64,000 nt of DNA from Luteipulveratus flavus (GTDB taxonomy: Bacteria; Actinomycetota; Actinomycetes; Actinomycetales; Dermatophilaceae), in contig NZ_JAROAV010000028.1 of assembly GCF_029439465.1 (NCBI RefSeq), positions 124,001 through 188,000 of the forward strand, in the 5' to 3' direction. A program made the translations under genes and the position numbers. The notes under the pieces were generated by a model, which made no database searches, was not told the origin of the DNA, and saw only the letters and a program-made list of their open reading frames with translations. Within the stretch, counting starts at the first letter, position 1. Each line of letters starts with the position of its first letter. Shown here in pieces: positions 42,204-50,699 of this stretch.

Positions 42204-42773
42204 GTGCTCGGCCGCGGTCAGCACGACCAGGAGGCGACGGCGTACGTCACGGCGGCCTTTCCCCGCCTGATGAACCTCGCCGGCGCCCTCACCGGCAACC
42301 GGCACGACGCCGAGGACCTGGTGCAGGACACCATGGCGAACGTCCTGATCAGGTGGCCGAAGGTGCACGCTGCCGCCAGTCCGGACGCCTACGTACGGCG
42401 CATGATGGTGAACCGGTTCCTGTCCGGCAAGCGGCTGCGCTCGGCGAAGGAGCTGGTGTCGCACGACGCGGTCACCCGCGACCGGCCGGCCCCGACCGGT
42501 GGCGGCGACCTCGAGGCACGCGACGCGATGATGACGCTGCTGTGGCGGCTGCCGCGGGTCCAGCGCACCGTGCTCGTCCTGCGGTTCTACGAGGACCTCG
42601 CGGACGCCCAGATCGCCGAGGCGCTCGGTACCCGTGAGGCCACGGTGCGCTCCAACGTGTCGCGTGGACTGGCCAAGCTGCGGGTCCTGATGGAGGACGA
42701 GCACACACCGGAGTCGACCGAGCGCGCGCAGCGGCGCGCCGTTGCCTCGCACGTGCCGGCGATCCACTCCTGA
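42204..42773 (+). CDS. SigE-family ECF RNA polymerase sigma factor, module 2
   Basis: A 189-residue sigma factor. Region 2: MNLAGALTGNRHDAEDLVQD through VRRMMVNRFLSGKR. Region 4: LPRVQRTVLVLRFYEDLAD with helix-turn-helix AQIAEALGTREATVRSNVSR. A charged tail of about 25 residues follows region 4. It is clearly paralogous to the factor at 27101: shared TGNRHDAEDLVQ, ASPxAYVRRMMxN and RFYED-type blocks. GTG 42204 starts one base after the upstream stop, the same TGAgGTG junction as module 1. A strong terminator lies 20 bp downstream. Confidence 0.88.
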   Translation: MLGRGQHDQEATAYVTAAFPRLMNLAGALTGNRHDAEDLVQDTMANVLIRWPKVHAAASPDAYVRRMMVNRFLSGKRLRSAKELVSHDAVTRDRPAPTGGGDLEARDAMMTLLWRLPRVQRTVLVLRFYEDLADAQIAEALGTREATVRSNVSRGLAKLRVLMEDEHTPESTERAQRRAVASHVPAIHS

Positions 42774-42792
42774 CCGGCACTGCGAGACGGCA

Positions 42793-42826
42793 ACGGCCGC
42801 CCCCCCCGCGCGGGGTGGGCGGCCGT
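42793..42826. terminator. Bidirectional terminator between sigma gene and rplA
   Basis: ACGGCCGCCC (42793-42802) pairs with GGGCGGCCGT (42817-42826), extended inside by CCCC/GGGG around GCGC. It lies between the convergent sigma gene and rplA. Confidence 0.85.
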
Positions 42827-42843
42827 CCGCGTGCGTCGAAGGC

Positions 42844-43566
42844 TCAGGCCTCCTCGGCACCCTCCTCGGAGGTGAGGTTGCGGGTCTTGCTGGCGTCCAG
42901 CGGGATGCCCGGGCCCATCGTCGTGCTGACGGTGGCCTTGCTGATGTACCGGCCCTTGGAAGCGGCCGGCTTCAGACGCAGGATCTCCTCCAGCGCGGTC
43001 GCGTAGTTCTCGACCAGCTTGGTGTCGTCGAAGCTCACCTTGCCGATGATGAAGTGCAGGTTGGCGTGCTTGTCGACGCGGAACTCGATCTTTCCGCCCT
43101 TGATGTCGGTCACGGCCTTGGCCACGTCCATCGTCACGGTGCCGGTCTTCGGGTTCGGCATCAGGCCACGCGGACCGAGCACCTTACCGAGACGGCCGAC
43201 CTTGCCCATGAGGTCCGGGGTGGCGACGACCGCGTCGAAGTCGGTCCAGCCACCGGCCACCTTGTCGAGCAGCTCGTCCGAGCCGACGAAGTCGGCGCCG
43301 GCGGCCTCGGCCGCAGCGGCCTTGTCACCGTTGGCGAACACCAGGACGCGAGCGGTCTTGCCGGTGCCGTGCGGCAGGTTGACCGTGCCGCGGACCATCT
43401 GGTCGGACTTGCGGGGGTCGACACCGAGGCGGAAGGCCACCTCGACGGTCGCGTCGTACTTGGTCTTCGACGTCTCCTTGGCCAGACGCACCGCCTCGAG
43501 GGGGGCGTACAGCTTGGCGTCGTCGATCTTCTCCACCGCTGCGCGGTAGGACTTGCTGCGCTTCAT
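42844..43566 (-). CDS. rplA: 50S ribosomal protein L1
   Basis: L1-stalk protein and translational repressor of the L11-L1 operon in many bacteria. At 240 residues it has [15 protein letters not shown], the [20 protein letters not shown] block, [30 protein letters not shown] (rRNA-binding) and the C-terminal [17 protein letters not shown] 43566 fits the family. It follows rplK by 112 bp containing a small hairpin and is the last gene of the secE-nusG-rplK-rplA cluster. Confidence 0.97.
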   Translation of the reverse strand: MKRSKSYRAAVEKIDDAKLYAPLEAVRLAKETSKTKYDATVEVAFRLGVDPRKSDQMVRGTVNLPHGTGKTARVLVFANGDKAAAAEAAGADFVGSDELLDKVAGGWTDFDAVVATPDLMGKVGRLGKVLGPRGLMPNPKTGTVTMDVAKAVTDIKGGKIEFRVDKHANLHFIIGKVSFDDTKLVENYATALEEILRLKPAASKGRYISKATVSTTMGPGIPLDASKTRNLTSEEGAEEA

Positions 43567-43638
43567 GTCTGCTCCTTGTGCATAGCGCGTGTTGCGGAGT
43601 TGTGGTTATACGGGCCAGCGCCGGCCCAACCACGGTGT

Positions 43639-43668
43639 GTACGGCGGCCACCGGGGCGACCGCCGTAC
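43639..43668 (-). repeat. Hairpin between rplK and rplA
   Basis: GTACGGCGG (43639-43647) pairs with CCGCCGTAC (43660-43668), loop 12 bases, just past the rplK stop. It could modulate rplA expression or be a processing site. Confidence 0.45.
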
Positions 43669-43678
43669 GGACGGGTCA

Positions 43679-44110
43679 TCAGTCGGTGGTGATGCCCATC
43701 GAACGAGCGGTGCCGGCGATGATCTTGCTGGCCTGCTCGATGTCGTTGGCGTTGAGGTCGGCCATCTTCATCTCGGCGATCTCGCGGACCTGGTCCTTGG
43801 TCAGCTTGCCGACCTTGGTGGTGTGCGGCTCACCCGAGCCCTTGGCCACACCAGCGGCCTTCTTGATCAGCTCGGCGGCCGGCGGCGTCTTGGTGACGAA
43901 GGTGAAGGAGCGGTCCTCGTAGACCGTGATCTCCACCGGGATGACGTTGCCGCGCTGGCTCTCCGTCGCGGCGTTGTACGCCTTGACGAACTCCATGATG
44001 TTGACGCCGTGCTGACCCAGCGCCGGACCGACCGGCGGGGCCGGGGTGGCCTGGGCCGCCTGGATCTGCAGCTTGATGAAGCCGGCGACCTTCTTGCTCT
44101 TGGGGGGCAT
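43679..44110 (-). CDS. rplK: 50S ribosomal protein L11
   Basis: GTPase-centre protein needed for factor binding and RelA activation. At 143 residues it starts [20 protein letters not shown] and has [19 protein letters not shown] and the C-terminal rRNA-binding [11 protein letters not shown] 44110 follows GGAAGAGGAAG. The frame is open 12 codons further upstream, but the family start is clear. It follows nusG by 88 bp. Confidence 0.97.
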   Translation of the reverse strand: MPPKSKKVAGFIKLQIQAAQATPAPPVGPALGQHGVNIMEFVKAYNAATESQRGNVIPVEITVYEDRSFTFVTKTPPAAELIKKAAGVAKGSGEPHTTKVGKLTKDQVREIAEMKMADLNANDIEQASKIIAGTARSMGITTD

Positions 44111-44198
44111 GCTGTTCTTCCTCTTCCTGTGGTGGGCCCACGCCATGGGCGATGACCCGGTTGCAGTGACACCACGCCGGGGGCGTGGCAGGCGTCGA

Positions 44199-45140
44199 TC
44201 AGATCTTGGCGACCTGGTTGAACGCCAGCTCGACCGGGGTCTCCCGGCCGAAGATCGAGACCAGAACCTTGAGCTTCTGGGTGTCGGGGCTGATCTCCGA
44301 GATGGTCGCCGGGAGCGTCTCGAACGGACCCTCCATGACGGTCACCGACTCGCCGACCTCGAAGTCGACCTCGGCGGACGCGGCGGACGGGCGCGTACCG
44401 GTGGCGGCGGCGCCGGACTCCGGCGTGGCGGCCTGGTCCGGGGTGGTCTCGAAGACCGGGTTGAGCATCGTGACGACCTCGTCGATCGACAGCGGCGAGG
44501 GCTGGTGGGCGTTGCCCACGAAGCCGGTGACGCCCGGGGTGTGCCGGACGGCGCCCCAGCTCTCGTCGGTGAGGTCCATCCGGACCAGGACGTAGCCGGG
44601 CATGCGGACACGAGTGCCCGTCTTGCGCTGGCCGTTCTTGATCTCGGTGAACTCCTCCATCGGCACCTCGACCTGGAAGATGTAGTCCTCCATGTTGAGG
44701 CTGATCATGCGCGTCTCGAGGTTGGTCTTCACACGCTTCTCGTAGCCGGCGTAGGAGTGGATGACGTACCACTCGCCGAACTGCGCCTTCAGGTCGGCGA
44801 TGAACGCCTCACGGGGGTCGCCCTGCGGCTGCGCCTCGACCGTGTCCTCGGCCGCCAGGTCGAGCTCGTCGCCCTCACCCTCGGCCACCGCGTGCGCGTC
44901 CTCGGTGAGCTCCTGCTCGATGTCGGCGTCCGCGTCCTGCTGCGTCTGGGACTCCTCCAGCACGACGTCGGCGGTGTCGCCGACCGGCTCGGTCATCGGC
45001 ACGTCGTCCTCGGCGCCGACCTCGGCCGTGTCGGTCAGGTCGGCAGCGGGCTCGGCCGGGGTCGCCTCGGACGCCGACGTGCCCTCCTGGACCTCGTCGG
45101 TCTCCGGCGCATCCGCCTGTGGACTCCACTGCTCGGTCAT
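44199..45140 (-). CDS. nusG: Transcription elongation/termination factor NusG
   Basis: Binds RNA polymerase and couples transcription to Rho and ribosomes. The NGN domain starts at about residue 121 ([20 protein letters not shown]), and the C-terminal KOW domain is [19 protein letters not shown] through [16 protein letters not shown]. The 313-residue length is well over the roughly 180 of E. coli. A very acidic N-terminal extension (residues 1-118) and an Ala/Thr/Pro insert between NGN and KOW (about 235-262) account for this. Such extensions are known in actinobacterial NusG. ATG 45140 is the only good start. secE lies upstream in the same direction. Confidence 0.95.
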   Translation of the reverse strand: MTEQWSPQADAPETDEVQEGTSASEATPAEPAADLTDTAEVGAEDDVPMTEPVGDTADVVLEESQTQQDADADIEQELTEDAHAVAEGEGDELDLAAEDTVEAQPQGDPREAFIADLKAQFGEWYVIHSYAGYEKRVKTNLETRMISLNMEDYIFQVEVPMEEFTEIKNGQRKTGTRVRMPGYVLVRMDLTDESWGAVRHTPGVTGFVGNAHQPSPLSIDEVVTMLNPVFETTPDQAATPESGAAATGTRPSAASAEVDFEVGESVTVMEGPFETLPATISEISPDTQKLKVLVSIFGRETPVELAFNQVAKI

Positions 45141-45300
45141 TGACCTGCTTCCTTACTGCTTGTCACCTGGACTACCTCGGCACTGTCATCGGCGCCGTAC
45201 ACCGCGAGCGCCGGTCGGACGAGTCTCCTCGCCGCCGGCGCCCCATTCGTCCGGGCTCTGCCACCGCCTCCCGGCGACGGCACGACCCGGCCGCTCGACC

Positions 45301-45576
45301 TCAGCTGGACCCGAAGACCCAGGACACCGCGCGCTGGAACACCTGGTCCAGGCCCACGACGTAGAGCATGATCAGCACGATGAACACCAGCACCACGGCG
45401 GTGTAGTTGATCAGCTCCTGGCGGGTGGGCCAGACGACCTTTCGCATCTCGTCGAGGACCTGCCGGACGAACAGCGCGATCCGCCCGAAGAGACGCGCCA
45501 GAGGGTTGCCCTGGCGGGCGCCGCGGGAGCCACGACGACCGGTGCCGCGGCTGCGCGTGGTGCTCGTCTCGGTCAC
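45301..45576 (-). CDS. secE: Preprotein translocase subunit SecE
   Basis: Essential clamp of the SecYEG channel. A 91-residue protein with a basic N-terminus, the amphipathic helix (VLDEMRKVVWPTRQEL, the SecE signature) and one transmembrane helix (NYTAVVLVFIVLIMLYVVGL), the single-helix form typical outside enterobacteria. GTG 45576 is chosen (VTETSTTRSRG); GTG 45582 two codons up is possible. It lies between tRNA-Trp and nusG, with 160 bp to nusG. Confidence 0.93.
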   Translation of the reverse strand: MTETSTTRSRGTGRRGSRGARQGNPLARLFGRIALFVRQVLDEMRKVVWPTRQELINYTAVVLVFIVLIMLYVVGLDQVFQRAVSWVFGSS

Positions 45577-45641
45577 GACCACTTCTTTCGTCTCGGCGTG
45601 CACCGGCGACGCCGGCGCAGGTCTTCGATGTCCTGCACGTG

Positions 45642-45714
45642 CAGGGCACGAGGGACTTGAACCCCCAACCCCCGGTTTTGGAGACCGGTGCTCTGCCAAT
45701 TGAGCTAGTGCCCT
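45642..45714 (-). tRNA. tRNA-Trp (CCA)
   Basis: A 73-nt cloverleaf on the minus strand: acceptor AGGGCAC with GTGCCCT, D-arm CTCAATTGGCAGAG, anticodon loop with CCA, T-arm GGGGTTCAAGTCCC, discriminator G. The trpT-secE-nusG-rplK-rplA order is conserved in actinobacteria. Confidence 0.96.
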
Positions 45715-45941
45715 TCGCTCCCGGCGTGGGACCGGGACCGTCGGTGACCATCACACCACGACTGCTCCTGCGGACAGGAACCACCGTGGTGTCGTCAGTC
45801 ACCCGACGTGCGAGTGTACGCGACCACCGCGGGCGGAGGCCAACTCGCCGCCGCGGGAGGCGCACGGACCCGTCCGCGAGCGGTGCCGCTGGACCCCGGT
45901 CCCGCCCGTGCGTGCCCGGACGCGGGCAGTAACGTCGTCCC

Positions 45942-46436
45942 ATGACGGACCACGAGAGCACGTCCTTCGAGTCGGACGAGACGACGTACAGCCTGGACGA
46001 CGAGGACCAGCTGCAGCCCGAGGACACCCTGGTCGACCGCGGCACCGACGACGCCCTCGAAGAGGGGTACTCCCCGCCCGACCGCCCGAGGCCGGGCTAC
46101 GGCAACACGGCGACCGAGCAGGAGCAGGGCGAGACCATCGAGCAGCGCATCCGGCAGGAGGTGCCGGACCCCGACACCGCCTACGGCGCCCCGGAGAACG
46201 AGAGCGGTCTGGACGTCGAGCGCGTCGGCGGGGACGACCCGGACGCGATCGACGCCGACCAGGACTTCCTCGGTGACGGCGAGGTGGGTGACGACCGCGC
46301 CGGCCGGCTCGTGGCCGAGGACGAGGGTGCTCACGAGGACACCGAGAAGGACATGGTCGCTCAGGACGCAGGCATCGACGGTGCCGGCGCGTCGGCCGAG
46401 GAGGCCGCCGTGCACGTCGTCGACGAGGAGGAGTGA
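45942..46436 (+). CDS. DUF5709-like acidic protein
   Basis: A 164-residue soluble, very acidic protein of unknown function. The motif DEDQLQPEDTLVDRGTDD followed by LEEGYSPPDRP is the signature of an actinobacterial family named DUF5709. About a third of residues are Asp or Glu, and the C-terminus ends EEE. ATG 45942 starts MTDHESTSFESDET. The adenosine deaminase GTG overlaps its stop (GTGA), so the two are translated together. No catalytic motif is visible. Confidence 0.8.
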   Translation: MTDHESTSFESDETTYSLDDEDQLQPEDTLVDRGTDDALEEGYSPPDRPRPGYGNTATEQEQGETIEQRIRQEVPDPDTAYGAPENESGLDVERVGGDDPDAIDADQDFLGDGEVGDDRAGRLVAEDEGAHEDTEKDMVAQDAGIDGAGASAEEAAVHVVDEEE

Positions 46437-47467
46437 GCGCGTCGCCCGAGCCCCGCTCGACCACCACGCTGCCGAAGGCGCACCTGCACCTGCACTTCAC
46501 CGGTTCGATGCGCATCACGACGCTGCGCGACCTGGCGGCCAAGCACGGCTTCCGACTGCCCGACTCGCTGCTGTCCGCATGGCCGCCCCACCTGTCCGGC
46601 ACGGACGAGCGCGGCTGGTTCCGGTTCCAGCGGCTGTACGACGCCGCCCGCGCCTGCGTGCGCGACGAGGAGGACATGCGCCGGGTCGTCCGCGAGGCGG
46701 CCGAGGACGACGCGCGCGAGGGAAGCCGCTGGCTGGAGATCCAGGTGGACCCCACCTCCTACGCCACCCACCTGGGCGGGATCACCCCGACGCTGGAGAT
46801 CGTGCTCGACGAGGCCAGGCGGGCCGGCGAGGCGACCGGAACCGGTGTCGGTGTCGTCGTCGCCGCCTCCCGGCTGAGACACCCCCTCGATGCGCGGACC
46901 CTGGCGCGGCTGGCCGTCAAGCACGCGGGCGAGGGCTCTGGCAGCGTCGTCGGGTTCGGGCTGAGCAACGACGAGCGTCGCGGGGTCACCGAGGAGTTCG
47001 CGCACGCCTTCTCGATCGCGCGCGAGGGCGGGCTCGCCTCCGTGCCGCACGCGGGCGAGCTGCTCGGTCCTGCCGCGGTCAGCCACACCCTGGACGCGCT
47101 GGCGCCGGACCGGCTCGGCCACGGGGTACGCAGCGTCGAGTCCGACGTCGTGCTGAAGCGGGTCGTGGACGCCGGTGTCGCCCTCGAGGTGTGCCCGCGC
47201 AGCAACGTCGCCCTGGGCGTCTACCGCGAGCCCGAGCAGGTCCCGCTGCGCACGCTGATCGATGCCGGCGCCCGGATCGCGCTGGGCGCCGACGACCCGC
47301 TCCTGTTCGGCAGCCGGCTGGTCGCGCAGTACGACTCGGCACGGCTGGACCACGACCTGCCCGACAGCGCCCTGGCCGAGCTCGCGCGCTCGTCCGTCCG
47401 CGCGTCCCGGGCGCCCGCCGACGTACGGGCGCGGACGCTGAAGGAGATCGACGCCTGGGAGTCCTGA
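46433..47467 (+). CDS. Adenosine deaminase-family protein
   Basis: Deaminates adenosine or a related nucleoside to the inosine form. At 344 residues it has the metal-binding HLHLHFTG, the substrate loop GLASVPHAGELLG with His and catalytic Glu, DRLGHGV (the metal His), CPRSNVALG and GADDPLLF with the metal-binding Asp. The core matches ADA/AMP-deaminase TIM barrels; adenine or aminofutalosine specificity cannot be excluded from motifs alone. GTG 46433 overlaps the DUF5709 stop. It is convergent with murB, 22 bp apart. Confidence 0.88.
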   Translation: MSASPEPRSTTTLPKAHLHLHFTGSMRITTLRDLAAKHGFRLPDSLLSAWPPHLSGTDERGWFRFQRLYDAARACVRDEEDMRRVVREAAEDDAREGSRWLEIQVDPTSYATHLGGITPTLEIVLDEARRAGEATGTGVGVVVAASRLRHPLDARTLARLAVKHAGEGSGSVVGFGLSNDERRGVTEEFAHAFSIAREGGLASVPHAGELLGPAAVSHTLDALAPDRLGHGVRSVESDVVLKRVVDAGVALEVCPRSNVALGVYREPEQVPLRTLIDAGARIALGADDPLLFGSRLVAQYDSARLDHDLPDSALAELARSSVRASRAPADVRARTLKEIDAWES

Positions 47468-47489
47468 CCCACCCGGGGCGGGCCGAGAC

Positions 47490-48560
47490 TCAGAGCTTGT
47501 GGCCGACGAACACCGGCTCGTTGACCAGCCGGACGCCGAACGCGTCCTCCACGCCGTCGCGGACCTCCCGTGCCAGGCGGGCCACGTCGGCGGCCGTCGC
47601 GTCGCCGCGGTTGGTCACGGCGAGCGTGTGCTTGGTCGACAGGGCGGCCGGGCCGGGCAGGCCGTACCCCTTGGTGAAGCCGGCCTTGTCGATCAGCCAC
47701 GCGGCGCTGGTCTTGAGCCGGCCGCCGTCACCCGGGAACTCCGGCGGCGTCACGCCGTCGCCGAGGTGGTCGGCGGCCCGGCGGCGCAGCACCTCGAAGT
47801 CGGCGGCGCTCAGCATCGGGTTGGTGAAGAAGGACCCGCACGACCAGGTGTCGTGGTCGGCCTCGTCCAGGACCATGCCCCGCTTGCGGCGCTGGGCCAC
47901 GACGCCGTCCCGGGCGTCGCCGATCGGCACGCGCTCGCCCTGCTCGACGCCGAGCTGGCGCGCGAGGTCGGCGTACGCCAGCGGCTGCGACCGGTCGGTG
48001 AGGTGCAGCTGGAAGAGCACGTCCAGCACGACGTACTGGTCGGTGCCCTTGAACCGCGAGTGGCGGTAGGTGAAGCGGCACTCCTCGTTGGAGAACGTGC
48101 GGACCTGCTGCTCGCGCCGGTCGTAGACGCGCACCGAGGCGATGGTCTGGGCGACCTCCTGGCCGTACGCACCGACGTTCTGGACCGGGGTCGCACCGGC
48201 GAGGCCCGGGATGCCGGACAGGCACTCGACCCCGGACCACCCCTCGGCCACCGTGCGCGCGACGAAACCGTCCCAGTCCTCCCCCGCGGCGACCCGGACC
48301 ATCGCGCCGCCGCAGTCGTCGGACGACTCGACCGTGACGCCGCTGGTCCGGACCAGGACCACCGTGCCGTCGAAGCCGTCGTCGCTGATGACCAGGTTCG
48401 ACCCGCCGGACACGACCAGCAGCGACTCGTCGGCGTCGTCGACCTCGCGGACGGCGTCGACCAGCTCATCGGTGGTGGAGACCTCGACGATGCGGGCGGC
48501 GGGACCGCCGACGCGCATGGTGGTGAACGGCGCCAGCGGCGCCCCGGCAGCCTCGCGCAT
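47490..48560 (-). CDS. murB: UDP-N-acetylmuramate dehydrogenase
   Basis: Cytoplasmic peptidoglycan precursor enzyme: reduces UDP-GlcNAc-enolpyruvate to UDP-MurNAc with FAD and NADPH. The 356 residues contain the FAD-binding GGSNLVISDDG and GIPGLAGATPVQNVGAYGQE, substrate-binding YRHSRFKG and the active-site Ser in SCGSFFTNP. It is a type I MurB (with the Tyr-containing insert). ATG 48560 shares one base with the upstream dehydratase stop (TGATG), so murB is in one operon with the two MaoC-like genes. hadC is expected here in mycobacterial order but absent. Confidence 0.94.
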   Translation of the reverse strand: MREAAGAPLAPFTTMRVGGPAARIVEVSTTDELVDAVREVDDADESLLVVSGGSNLVISDDGFDGTVVLVRTSGVTVESSDDCGGAMVRVAAGEDWDGFVARTVAEGWSGVECLSGIPGLAGATPVQNVGAYGQEVAQTIASVRVYDRREQQVRTFSNEECRFTYRHSRFKGTDQYVVLDVLFQLHLTDRSQPLAYADLARQLGVEQGERVPIGDARDGVVAQRRKRGMVLDEADHDTWSCGSFFTNPMLSAADFEVLRRRAADHLGDGVTPPEFPGDGGRLKTSAAWLIDKAGFTKGYGLPGPAALSTKHTLAVTNRGDATAADVARLAREVRDGVEDAFGVRLVNEPVFVGHKL

Positions 48561-48976
48561 CAGTCGGTCGCCACGGTCGCGAGCGCGCGGGTCAGCACCT
48601 TGGCGCCCGCGTGGGTCGCGGTGATCTCGACGACCGCGCGCCGGGCCGGCGCGTCGACCGACTTCACGACCGCGCTCACCTCGATGTCGGCGCCGCCGTC
48701 GTGCGGGACGGGTACCGGCGCGCTGAACCGGACGGCGTACTCCAGCACCTTGCCGGCGTCGCCGAGCCAGTCGACGACCACCTGGACGGCGGCACCCATG
48801 GTGAACATCCCGTGGGCGATGACGTCGGGCAGACCGACCGCGGTCGCGAACCGCTCGTCCCAGTGGATGGGGTTGAAGTCGCCGCTCGCACCGGCGTACC
48901 GGACGAGCGAGGAGCGCTCGACGTGGACCGTACGGGGCGGCAGCTGCTGGCCGACCTCGACGCTGGCCTGGGTCAT
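48560..48976 (-). CDS. MaoC-like dehydratase, HadB-type subunit
   Basis: A 138-residue hot-dog-fold protein with the hydratase 2 motif YAGASGDFNPIHWDERFATA (catalytic Asp and His) and GLPDVIAHGMFTMG. It corresponds to HadB, the catalytic subunit of the mycobacterial (3R)-hydroxyacyl-ACP dehydratase, in position and length (142 residues there). Together with the 148-residue partner it would form a heterodimer acting in fatty-acid elongation. ATG 48976 shares one base with the upstream stop (TGATG). Confidence 0.88.
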   Translation of the reverse strand: MTQASVEVGQQLPPRTVHVERSSLVRYAGASGDFNPIHWDERFATAVGLPDVIAHGMFTMGAAVQVVVDWLGDAGKVLEYAVRFSAPVPVPHDGGADIEVSAVVKSVDAPARRAVVEITATHAGAKVLTRALATVATD

Positions 48977-49422
48977 CACTCGCCCCCTCGGATGACGACC
49001 ACCGACGTGGCCGTGCACAGCGGCGCTGCCTGCCCGTCGGCGATCTCGGTGACCATGGTGACCATCGAGTGGCCGCCCGCCTGCCGGACCCGGTCGATGC
49101 GGGTGGTCGCGGTGATCTCGTCACCAGCCACCGCCGGGCGGTGGTGGACGAACCGCTGCTCGCCGTGGACGAGGCGGGAGAAGTCGATGCCGGCCTCGGG
49201 GTCCAGGATCGCCTGGGCCTCGCCCTGCTGCGCGACGCTCACCAGGAACGTCGGTGGGGCGACGACGTCGGCGTAGCCCTTGGACCGGGCGGCCTCGAGG
49301 TCGGTGTGGACCGGATCCGTCGCGCCGACGGCCTCGGCGAGCTCGCGGATCTTCGCGCGGGAGACGACGTACGGCGGGGTCGGTGGGTAGGTGCGTCCCT
49401 CCACCTCAGCGTTCACAGGCAC
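48976..49422 (-). CDS. MaoC-like dehydratase, HadA-type subunit
   Basis: A 148-residue hot-dog-fold protein (FAS1-like dehydratase N-terminal type). It has YVVSRAKIRELAEAVGATDPVHTD and APPTFLVSVA but lacks the Asp-x-x-His catalytic motif, as in HadA, which holds the substrate for HadB. GTG 49420-49422 (VPVNAEVEG) is used; a second GTG two codons on is possible. rpmG lies 92 bp upstream on the same strand, matching rpmG-hadA-hadB of mycobacteria. Confidence 0.87.
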   Translation of the reverse strand: MPVNAEVEGRTYPPTPPYVVSRAKIRELAEAVGATDPVHTDLEAARSKGYADVVAPPTFLVSVAQQGEAQAILDPEAGIDFSRLVHGEQRFVHHRPAVAGDEITATTRIDRVRQAGGHSMVTMVTEIADGQAAPLCTATSVVVIRGGE

Positions 49423-49513
49423 CCGAGCAGCCTAGAGGGCCCCGACATGCGAAAGGCCGCCCGGTCCGTCGGACCGAGCGGCTTCACGCGAGGAGAGACG
49501 CGAGTGCGTGGAC

Positions 49514-49684
49514 TCAGCGGGTCTCGCGGTGCGCGGTGTGCTTGCTGCAGCGCGGGCAGAACTTCGCCAGCTCGAGCCGGTCGGGGTCGTTACGCCGGTT
49601 CTTCTTGGTGATGTAGTTGCGCTCCTTGCACTCCGTGCACGCCATGGTGATCTTGGGGCGGACGTCTGCGCTCTTGCTAGCCAT
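49514..49684 (-). CDS. rpmG: 50S ribosomal protein L33 (zinc-binding form)
   Basis: A 56-residue protein, [20 protein letters not shown] at the start and [15 protein letters not shown] at the end. The two CxxC pairs (CTEC, CPRC) make it the C+ form that binds zinc; many actinobacteria also have a C- copy under Zur control elsewhere. ATG 49682-49684, stop 49514-49516. It is located between tRNA-Met and the HadA-like gene. Confidence 0.95.
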   Translation of the reverse strand: MASKSADVRPKITMACTECKERNYITKKNRRNDPDRLELAKFCPRCSKHTAHRETR

Positions 49685-49760
49685 CGGGGCAACCTGCTCT
49701 CGGAAGTTCGTCTCGGTCCAGCTCGGCTACCCGGACCGGTCCTGCGGTGTCTGACTTGGT

Positions 49761-49834
49761 AGCGGGAGCGGGGCTCGATCCCGCGACCTCACGATTATGA
49801 GTCGTGCGCTCTAACCAGCTGAGCTACCCCGCCG
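49761..49834 (-). tRNA. tRNA-Met (CAT), elongator type
   Basis: A 74-nt cloverleaf on the minus strand: 5' GGCGGGG, D-arm GCTCAGCTGGTTAGAGC, anticodon loop with CAT, T-arm GCGGGATCGAGCCCCGC, 3' TCCCGCT then A. The first acceptor pair is G-U, consistent with an elongator rather than an initiator tRNA. Confidence 0.95.
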
Positions 49835-49882
49835 TAGGGCTGATGGCCAACCACCTCGTCGGGCGGGCCGGCTCTCAACCAG

Positions 49883-49955
49883 AGCCCCCAAACGGAATCG
49901 AACCGTTGACCTTCTCCTTACCATGGAGACGCTCTACCGACTGAGCTATAGGGGC
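49883..49955 (-). tRNA. tRNA-Thr (GGT)
   Basis: A 73-nt cloverleaf on the minus strand: acceptor GCCCCTA with TGGGGGC, D-arm GCTCAGTCGGTAGAGC, anticodon loop ATGGTAA with GGT, T-arm AACGGTTCGATTCCGTT, discriminator T. It lies 48 bp upstream of tRNA-Met, in the same direction. Confidence 0.95.
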
Positions 49956-50039
49956 CTGCTGACCTGCTCGCAGAGCACGTGACCGACCGGCCACGCCTCC
50001 CAGCAGCGCAGCGACGAGATTACACGTACTGCGCGCCGA

Positions 50040-50654
50040 TCACGAAATCGGCGACTGCGGACCGGCGCCCACCGGGTCGGCCGCCTGCGCGACCTGCTCC
50101 AGCCGCTCCCGGTAGGCGGCCCAGCGCGTGGCGTCGTAGTCGGGCAGGTTGGAGCTGTCGGCGCTCATCCCGGTGGTCCCGTCGACCTGCTCGCGCAGGA
50201 TGTCGACGTGCCCGGCGTGCCGGTTCGACTCGGCGATCACGTGCACGAGCATCTGGTGCAGCGTCACGTGCCGAGAGTCCCCCCACCAGGGCACCAGTCC
50301 GGGCGCGTCCAGGTCCAGCGCCTCGATCGTCGCGTCGGCGTGGGCGTTCACCCGGCGGTAGAGGTCGACGATCTGCCCGCGCGTCTCGTCCTCGGTCGCC
50401 CACGCGTCCGACTGCGGGTCCTGGTCGTCGTCCCACCACGGCAGGTGCTCGGCGAAGGGCCGCTCGAAGCTCGTGCCGAGGTAGTACGCCTCCACGATCG
50501 ACAGGTGCTTGACCAGCCCGAGCAGGTTGGTGCCGGTGGGAGTCAGCGGGCGGCGGGCGTCGTACTCGGAGATCCCGTCCGCCTTCCACAGGACGGCACC
50601 GCTGGCCTCGCGCAGGTACCGATGCAGGACGTCCTTGGCCGCAGTCTCGTTCAT
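50040..50654 (-). CDS. DinB-family (DUF664-like) protein
   Basis: A 204-residue four-helix-bundle protein of the DinB/YfiT superfamily. The metal-binding histidines appear in LLGLVKHLSIVEAYYLG and HQMLVHVIAESNRHAGHVDIL, the latter being the classic C-terminal motif. These proteins act as thiol-dependent transferases (mycothiol or bacillithiol) or are of unknown function. The frame extends upstream, but ATG 50654 (MNETAAKDVLHRYLRE) starts the conserved part. It lies 45 bp after the TetR stop on the same strand and may share its transcript. Confidence 0.85.
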   Translation of the reverse strand: MNETAAKDVLHRYLREASGAVLWKADGISEYDARRPLTPTGTNLLGLVKHLSIVEAYYLGTSFERPFAEHLPWWDDDQDPQSDAWATEDETRGQIVDLYRRVNAHADATIEALDLDAPGLVPWWGDSRHVTLHQMLVHVIAESNRHAGHVDILREQVDGTTGMSADSSNLPDYDATRWAAYRERLEQVAQAADPVGAGPQSPIS

Positions 50655-50699
50655 CCGAGGACTCTCCCAGGGGCCGACGCGCGCCGGCCACCGCTTTGA

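Noticed and set aside
45942-47467. DUF5709 and adenosine deaminase as a defence system (for example RADAR-like)
   Set aside because: RADAR needs a large AAA ATPase beside an adenosine deaminase of different size; neither the ATPase nor defence-type neighbours are present.
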